Assembly (NCBI GenBank): GCA_022592435.1
Contig: JABYQS010000108.1
Coordinates: forward strand, 1 to 64,000
Length of the DNA stretch: 64,000 nucleotides
DNA from: Cerioporus squamosus
Taxonomy: Eukaryota > Basidiomycota > Agaricomycetes > Polyporales > Polyporaceae
Reading direction: 5' to 3'
A model generated the notes under the pieces. The model did not search any database. It had not been told where the DNA came from and worked only from the letters and a program-made list of their open reading frames with translations. The position numbers and the translations under genes were made by a program. Shown here in pieces: positions 57,201 through 64,000 of this stretch. Numbering within the stretch: position 1 is the stretch's first letter; each line of letters begins with the position of its first letter.

Positions 57201-59411
57201 CACGCCTCACATCCTTCCCTCAATCCCACATCCCCTACGGCACATACAACCCCGGAAAAATGCACGACTTATAGCAATACAGTGCTGTATAAGTGTCCTG
57301 GAAGCCGGCATCCCCGGAGCCACTGCAGCACCCGGGATGAGCCCACTTCCTGTCCCAGGAGGTGCAAGCGGCACACAGATGCGTTCATAACTTTCCTATG
57401 AGTGGGTCTATCTTGCCCATTCTTTTTGCATCATGCTCTTGAGACATTGCGCTTTATGACGATATATCTTGTGCATAATACTGTTGAGAAACAAGAGGCC
57501 TAAAGGCGTTTGTGCAACATCTGGGGTCGCTGGGCGCTTGTTCAATATCTGGGGACACGCTAGTAGGAGAACTGGACTTCCTGAAGTTTGCGCATGATCC
57601 ATCGATTCCATCGAGCGATGTGGACCGGAGAACAATGAACTCAGGACAGAAGCTTCGGGAAGGGGCGGGTGGGCGCAAGGCAAGGAACACGATGCAGCAT
57701 CGGGAGATGTGGCAGAGTCGCAGAAATGAACCGCTCTCGTCATCCCGGCGGCAATGCCGTGCGATCGGCGGGGGAGCGACCTGGTACGGGTGCTTGCCTT
57801 ATGGTGGTCGAGTCGGTGGTCGTCGGGGGACGGCGACCAGTCCCTTCGTCTTGGCCAGGGTCCAGCCTCCAACGGCCCTCCAGCACGAGAAGCATGTCTT
57901 GCATCAGCATCACTTCCTAGAGCTGCGCGGGGCGCGGGCGCTGATGTCCCCACCGTCACCGGGCGAGAACACCCCGGAGCCTGTGTTGCTGCATTGCTTC
58001 GGCAGAGAGCGAGAGCTCATGTCCCCGACTGGTCTAGCTGATGTCGGGCTGTGCGTGCCCACCCTTCCGCCAGACGTTTGGGGTAGGGCATGCGACCGGC
58101 GATCGTCAAATCCGAATTGTGTCATCGTCGACAGTGAGATGTCAAGGGTGAGATTCAGTATCGCGATTGCGCCGGTATCGGCGACAGAGGGGACAAACAT
58201 AACGTACTTGTGTCGGGGTCGGTCGTTCGGACGTCATTCCAGGATCCGGGGAGAAGGAGGCTGCGTCGTCGACATGAGGACATGCGGAGGGTGACAGATA
58301 TGAAGGCCAACAACACGAGGTAGCCTTGGAAAGAGTAAAAGAACATTAACAAGGGGTTAAGGCGCCACGAGTTGGGACCGTGCGCGACACGTTCTGCGTA
58401 GGATATCCAGAATCCACAATACAGAGAGCAGGGCGCGACTCACATGATGTATCTTCGCCACCCCCCGGCGACCCTGCGCAGGTTGACAAAATTGCCCACT
58501 GCAGGAAGACTCGCAGATTGTCGCCAGTATTGAATCTGCTGATAACACACAGCTTCGCCGCGATATCTTTGGAGCGCATGCCCATGGCATTGTCCCCTTC
58601 AGTCCTCTAGGCAGCTCGAAGCGGGCTATCCGACTGCAACGTGGTCTGTTACGAGTATTTCCCTGGCCTCGAAAACGTCGTTCCGACCACGCACCTGCAG
58701 GATGCTTGACCATGGAGACGGCGGGAGTGAACAACAATATTCGGCGAGTTCCGGTACCAGGCACCTGAGGCATTCGATCCGGAAAGGGCCTATGTGGTCC
58801 ACACTTTCCCCTTTCCATCATCCCCGTTCCCTAGCGGCTGTGATGATCCAAGGCGCAGCTACTTATAAGTGCAGCTCAACTTCTCAACTCAGTACACTCC
58901 AAATGCAGAGGAGAACAACGACAGAGCGCACAAGATAGGCACTTCGAGGAGGTTTGCGTCGAAAGGCGTCGCGGAGTCCGGACACGCTGGGGCAGAGCGA
59001 GCGCGCCAGATCTCACAACCTCACGACCCTGCACATCCCACGGTACGCGTCTCCAGATCTCGCTTTTTGTGATTATTTACGCAGAAATAAAGAGTCGTGA
59101 TGGCAATGCCGTCTGACGAAATGAATTGGGCGGGACCTGTTGGTAGTGTTTGATGAGCTTCGCGGCTCTGAAACAGTCTCCCAAGGTCTCCCATCGCTCG
59201 GCGAACAACCAGCCACCTGGCACGGAGAAACAGCCTGCGCGGGCTGGAGGGGGCAAATTTCCGCGATGGGATCGCTCTCGCTGGAAAAATGCACATTTTC
59301 TAGCTCCTCAAGCTCCCGCTCGCTTTCTCCAGCCAAAGGGACCCTCTTGCTTTGCCTCGAAATGGTTGCGCCTCCCCCGCACGATGATGCTCCAGCCTCC
59401 CGGCGGCTAGG
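54281..59411. other. Stretch without a supportable gene, 5.1 kb
   Basis: Frames of up to 260 codons appear (for example 57512-58294 plus, 55433-56050 minus) but always with strong antisense competitors, no domain and mixed composition. A TATA-like ATTATAAGT-type context near 58860 precedes only a very short frame. No transposase, reverse transcriptase or long terminal repeat was seen. This may be degenerate repeat or rapidly evolving sequence. Confidence 0.45.
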
Positions 59412-59434
59412 CCAATCGTCCTGTGCCATATAAG
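59412..59434 (+). promoter_or_regulatory. CCAAT and TATA elements for the bZIP-like gene
   Basis: CCAAT at 59412 and CATATAAG at 59427-59434 lie about 89 and 67 bases upstream of the ATG at 59501, in the expected order and spacing. Confidence 0.6.
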
Positions 59435-59500
59435 CATCCAACTGATCCCCTCGCCGGTTTCCAACCCCGATCGCCTTCGCTCCCCTTGTCCTTACGTTAC

Positions 59501-60713
59501 ATGACGCCTCTGTCTTCGCCGACCGATTCCCAACGTGATGGCTCCGCGGACCACAGTGCCGCCAGCCAAGGCCCTCCCGACCGCCCTGAACGGTCACGGA
59601 ACGCAAAAGGTACGTCGCGCACATCCTCCAAGCAAGCCTGTGCATTGCACCGACACCCGCCCCAGCTCAGGCCCGGCACCGCGCAAAACGGAAGGCCTAC
59701 ATTGAGCAGGTACTTGGTCCCGCCACCCCCGATGTGTCGCCGTTGCTCATGCCACGCGTGACAGCTTGAGCAGACTGTGACGAAGCTGCAGTCCGTCCTG
59801 GCCATGTCCCCAGACCAGGTGGCCGCCATACCGCCACCTCTCATGCGGATACGCGAGCTCGAGCAAGAGAACGAGCTGCTCCATCGCGAAGTCGAGGAGC
59901 TCCGGCGGCAGCTTGAAATGAAGAATGGCCAGCTACGACCAGACTTCCGCCGAGACACCTACACCCCCCTCCCCGATGACCGCCATTTCGATCGCGAAAC
60001 CAAACGTCGAAGGACGACGGACGCGAGCGGCGTTTACATGGTAAGAGAATCAACTTGTCTCCCTGACCACGTCTCACCGTCTATGACGTGCAGACCTCGC
60101 CTCCACATACCCACAGCCCACCACCGCCCCTCTCCATCCCCTCGATCACGGGCCAATACTCATCGCAGAGTCCGCCTCATGGGTCGAGTTATCCGACCTA
60201 TTCGTCGCGGCAACTCAACAGCTACTCGTATGGCGTGCCAGGCTACGCCGTGCCACCCGAGACTCCGACGTCGAGCGCGACGTCGAGTCCTTCGTTCTCG
60301 GCGAGTATTATCTCCGTATCCGCCGGTTGTGCTACACAGCAGAACTGCGCATATTGAGCTCGGGATCCTAGTGACGGCATATTTTTTCTCACCCGCAGCC
60401 CTCGGACTACGCGCCCTCCACCCTCACGCAGTCTCATCACCGAACCTTATCGTCACCGTACGGTCATTCCGTTCTTCCTCCATTCTCTCACACCACATCT
60501 CAGTACGAACTTGTCAAACTAGAAGACGACCAGTACTCAGTGAGTCTGATCCTCGTCATGGATCTTCCAAGGACGGTCAGCTGACAATCGACCGGACTGC
60601 AGCATCCGAACATACATCATACTACCACCAACCCTAGTCACTACTCGTCGGCAGTTCAGGCAAGCCACACAGGACAGCAGACAGCTGTCTGGCAGTACTC
60701 TTCAGAACGTTGA
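59501..60713 (+). CDS. bZIP-like transcription factor
   Basis: Six exons, 59501-59609, 59666-59709, 59765-60040, 60094-60315, 60399-60539 and 60603-60713, give 300 residues with every phase closing. The basic region reads RNAKAQARHRAKRKAYIEQL and keeps the invariant Asn-x7-Arg. A heptad pattern follows (LEQTVTKLQSVL, later IRELEQENELLHREVEELRR), interrupted by a short Pro-containing loop, so dimerisation may use two helical blocks. A basic cluster (ETKRRRT) may be a nuclear signal. The C-terminal half is Ser/Pro/Tyr/His-rich, as in activation regions. DNA target and regulated genes are unknown. Confidence 0.87.
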
Positions 60714-63405
60714 GGGCTCGCTCGCTGCGAGAATCGCGTTCTTGGTTACCGCTTCCCCACTCCCTGTATTCCTTGCCCCATACCCGCTCTCGCTGCTTTC
60801 GCGCTGTGTTGTCTGCTCGCCGCTGCTCGACGTAATGCCTCCCGGAGGTCGGATCCGGATATGTATCATACCTGTAGAATCGCTGGATTGGGTCTGGAAT
60901 ACTTATTGGCACCCCAGCTCGCCGCTGCCCGCAATACATCCTGGCGTTAGAAGACCGCCTCCGCATCATGGCGCTGGTACCTCCGGTAGGCTACATTGCC
61001 TTATACCAACCACCAAGTTCTCAAGCACAAAACGCCGCTCTCCCTTTTTCGCCGCTAGGCTCCATCGGGCACGAAGCACCCATGTAGAGTTTGATTGATC
61101 TCCTCCGCCGTGCAGGCAGGCTTCGCTTCTCGCCGTCCAATCGGACCGCCCGACGCCTACGCTGCCATGCGTGGGGAGCGAAAGCTTCAAGGCTGGCGAC
61201 TACGAGGACCACCGCTGCAACATGCCGGTCCCCACTCGTCGCGCCAATGTCATTTCTGTCAACGCAACTGCGGATGGGCTCGCACCAACAGCGCGGTGAA
61301 CGTTGTCGGAGTCGTCCGACACGGTGCGTATTCTTAGTCTGACACTTGTCAATAGGGAGCGCGGCGATGGGCGAGAGTGCTGACGCTTTGACGCTTGCAG
61401 GTGTTGGCTCGAGTGTCCGATGCACTCCCAATCGACAGCGTGGCAGGCCAGGCCAGCAGGAGAAGCTTAGCGGCGAGCCGTCGTTGCCGAATAGATGTGG
61501 TATCAGTAGGATAGCGCTTCGCCGGATGCGAGAGGGGGAAACACTGTGCGTTCAATGGCTTGCCCAGTTTGCTCTAGACGTTCCTGAGCTCCTCATAGCC
61601 CACAACCCACAACCCGGTGGTGGACACGGAGTCAGTATGTCGCATTCCTAACTATGGCACTTTCCACCCAGGGCGCGAGACTCATGTCTTAGACCATCCG
61701 TCGGACACCCGGGAGACCCATGCTTACTGGACGGCCGGACCAATCCGAGCTGTTGCTAGGTCGGTTTGCGGCGTTCGCATGTGTGAACAGGTGCGATACT
61801 CACCGCACGCCGGCCCTGGGTCTGGAATGAATGATTATATTCAGTGGGCAGTGCTTAGTCTTACAGACCCAGCGCGCACCGATTGATTCTCAGAGGGATC
61901 CCCCCTCCAATCGCGCCAGGCCAAACGTGGTCGGCAGCGCTCCGGCAATGTCCCACATCTCCGTGAAGTTCACCGGGACACGCTCGCGCACGCACTTCTG
62001 GGGAATAACTTACATGGCAAGTTCGAGCCCGTTCGTTTTCCCATGGCGCCATACCGTGGCCACGGCAAACATCACCACGCCGATGCATGTATCTGCGCAG
62101 GTCCGCAGGATTCGATGCCTCTCCGCAGGCCGAGACCGTTGAGCTCGAGGTGTGTCGTATGCAGATTGGCCTCCTTCGCTGTGATTGCCGGCTGACAGGT
62201 GCAGTGAGGCATCCTGCGCACGTTCTCACCTTAGGTACACCGCCAGCACTTGCCTAGTGCGCAATGACGCACAGAGCGGCGGGAGTGCGGCCATCGGTTG
62301 CACGACAACGCTTGATGGGCACAACAGCAATCCCGCCGGCACTCGACTCGTCAGTACTCAGTCCATGTATGACCTGTCTTTCACTCACGATGGAGGCACA
62401 CCGTGCACATGCCCGGTGGCGGTTGATGTTGCTGCCTTGGCGTGTCTGCATTTCTGCCAAAAGCCATTCGAGGGGCAGCGGTAGCAGAATTTCCTGCGGA
62501 AGTAAAGACCTGTGTAAGGGATGATAGGCCGTTCAGGACCGCGAACCCGAGCTCAGTCCCCCGTGCAACGGTCCCGCCCGAGGACGCACCTGAACCTCAT
62601 GAACCTCATGTTCTCCTCGGACCATGTGTGTCGGCCACCTCTGTCAGATAGTGTTTGCACCGCGTCGATGGGCCGATTTTGGCCACCTGAGCAGGTCCCC
62701 GTGCTTCGTGGGCCAATACAGGGCCCTGTGCCGGCATGGATTGCTTCTCCCAAGAGCTTCGAGCGGATGTCTCCGCCGAGCCGTCCCGCTCTTCTCGCCG
62801 CTATAGGTCCACCACAACGAAGCTTGAGTGACTGCCGACTCGCCCGTCCGGTAGAGATACTGGGACAATATTGGCTGCTTCCTTGTCGTGACGCGTTGCT
62901 ATACGGACACATGAGCAGTAACGGGGGGCGTTCAGCGGGCGCGTCGAAGAGGCATCTCGACGCTGATCATCCCCATTCGGCGCCATTTTGCGGCGTAGTT
63001 CGAAACGCCTGGGCAAATGCGGATGACAAAGGAGACAGGTGAATTGACGCCACCGAGAGTCAAGCCGCGATGTGACGCCGCTGAAGATAGGACAGAAGCA
63101 AAGGTTGAATCGTAACCTTCTCAGTGTGTGCGTTGGTTCTAGACACGGATTGCGGCCCAGGAGAAGCTAGCCCACCATCACAATAATAGCGGGTGGATCA
63201 TCCTACCAACCTATGACAACGATCTACAACAATCAACGTGATTCAGAGAGAATGGCCGACCAACGATGTGCAAAGGGCAGCTCACCATCGCGCTTTGTGT
63301 CGAGCGAATGCGGGTGGCGGTAAGGCCATAGTTCGCCAAATTAGGCATTGTCGCCTAGGCTCGCCACAAAGCGACAAGGCCCACCACCACCTTGCACCAC
63401 CAGAC
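60714..63405. other. Stretch without a supportable gene, 2.7 kb
   Basis: Frames of 100-173 codons overlap on both strands with no domain. A 9-base direct repeat (GAACCTCAT) occurs twice near 62590. Nothing else stands out. Confidence 0.45.
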
Positions 63406-63942
63406 ATGAACACCGACCAGATGTCCACTCAACCTACACCTGTAGCCACCGTACTTCCGCCCCGGACGTCGACGCCCCAGGATATGCCAGCCTCGCCGTT
63501 CAGCGCCCAGAGCAAGCGCAAGACGCACGCTCAAGACGAGAACGCCGTGGCCTCGCGTATCCCGGTCAAGTCGTCAACGTCGGCCCTAACCGTCTCCACA
63601 TTCAACGCGCCTCGGCCACCGCCCAGCCCAAGAAAGAAGCCTTCGGTGAGGTTCTTCGCAGCTGACAAGTCGTCTATCCCATTCCCGAAGAGTTCGCTCC
63701 CGGCGCCTGCGGTGGTTACGCCCCTCCTGGTCGACGCCCTCGGTCGAGTCAACGCCATATCGGAAGAATCCCCGAGGGTCGGGAAAAGACCTCGGCAGAG
63801 TGCCGCGACCAAGTCGAAGCCCAAAGACTCGAAGCAGGTGAAACAGAAGACACCCAGTGCGGCGGGTCCATCGCTATGGAAGACCCTGGTATCCAGTGGC
63901 AAGGGGGTGATCGCGGAGACGATGGACCGAGACCGTGAGTGA
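63406..63942 (+). CDS. Small basic, disordered protein of unknown function
   Basis: An open frame of 178 codons from the ATG at 63406. It is rich in Ser, Pro, Lys and Ala, with SP/TP sites (PPRTSTPQDMPASPF, PPPSPRKKPSVRFF) and lysine clusters (KSKPKDSKQVKQK), consistent with a nuclear or cytoskeletal regulator. A good donor, gtgagt, starts at 63935. Splicing to the acceptor at 63975 would change only the last residue before a stop, so the C-terminus is short either way unless a later acceptor outside the window is used. No homolog is recognised. Confidence 0.5.
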   Translation: MNTDQMSTQPTPVATVLPPRTSTPQDMPASPFSAQSKRKTHAQDENAVASRIPVKSSTSALTVSTFNAPRPPPSPRKKPSVRFFAADKSSIPFPKSSLPAPAVVTPLLVDALGRVNAISEESPRVGKRPRQSAATKSKPKDSKQVKQKTPSAAGPSLWKTLVSSGKGVIAETMDRDRE

Positions 63943-64000
63943 CCGACATCTTCCGCCGTGCGTTATCATTGCCAGGAAGGTGACTGACGAGTCGGCGGCC

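Noticed and set aside
57512..58294. 260-codon plus-strand open frame
   Set aside because: Composition is random-like, a 183-codon frame overlaps on the other strand and no motif is recognisable.

Overview
The window looks like nuclear DNA of a filamentous basidiomycete, most likely a wood- or litter-decay agaricomycete. Protein genes are broken by many short introns (mostly 45-110 bases), the tRNA genes are eukaryotic, and the families are typical: a CFEM protein, a pectinolytic GH28, NADPH oxidase NoxA, multi-intron P450s, an ABCC transporter and COP9 signalosome subunit 1. GC content is moderate to high, with no bacterial operons, CRISPR array or plasmid/phage functions. No mobile-element protein was recognised. 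Most genes below are exon models built by hand from splice signals and reading-frame continuity, not single open frames.

Layout. 1-4.5 kb: no convincing gene, but a diverged tandem duplication. 4.5-10.3 kb: tRNA-Ile, a conserved protein of unknown function, tRNA-Gly, a large FHA protein with Ki-67-like repeats, and a second identical tRNA-Ile in opposite orientation. 11.3-13.7 kb: divergent WW-domain and universal-stress-protein genes. 13.9-18.8 kb: two tandem paralogous P450s on the minus strand, both with a damaged C-terminal frame. 19.7-21.7 kb: ribosomal protein eL31 and, divergently, a CFEM protein. 24.4-25.8 kb: a four-pass membrane protein. 26.3-32.9 kb: tRNA-Ala, a cyclophilin, a histidine-acid-phosphatase-like protein and a third, intact P450. 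33.7-36.6 kb: CSN1 and, divergently, a SAP-like protein. 36.9-43.0 kb: an ABCC-type transporter with three apparent single-base indels. 44.3-49.7 kb: GH28 and NoxA. 53.2-54.3 kb: a GNAT acetyltransferase with a faulty junction. 59.5-60.7 kb: a bZIP-like regulator. 63.4-63.9 kb: a small basic protein.

The genes do not form one pathway. Housekeeping functions (eL31, CSN1, cyclophilin, tRNAs) are mixed with environment-facing ones (P450s, ABC transporter, GH28, CFEM, NoxA). The three P450s share one intron layout, including a 14-base exon encoding the helix-I AGxxT motif, so they are one expanded family. I found no coherent new system. The notable signals are gene-structure oddities (exons of 6, 14 and 20 bases, an exon that codes only for the start Met, two GC-AG introns, two introns above 300 bases) and a cluster of single-base frame breaks that are either decay or assembly error. 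About a third of the window, mainly 0-4.5, 21.7-24.4, 49.8-53.2, 54.3-59.5 and 60.7-63.4 kb, has no gene I can support.
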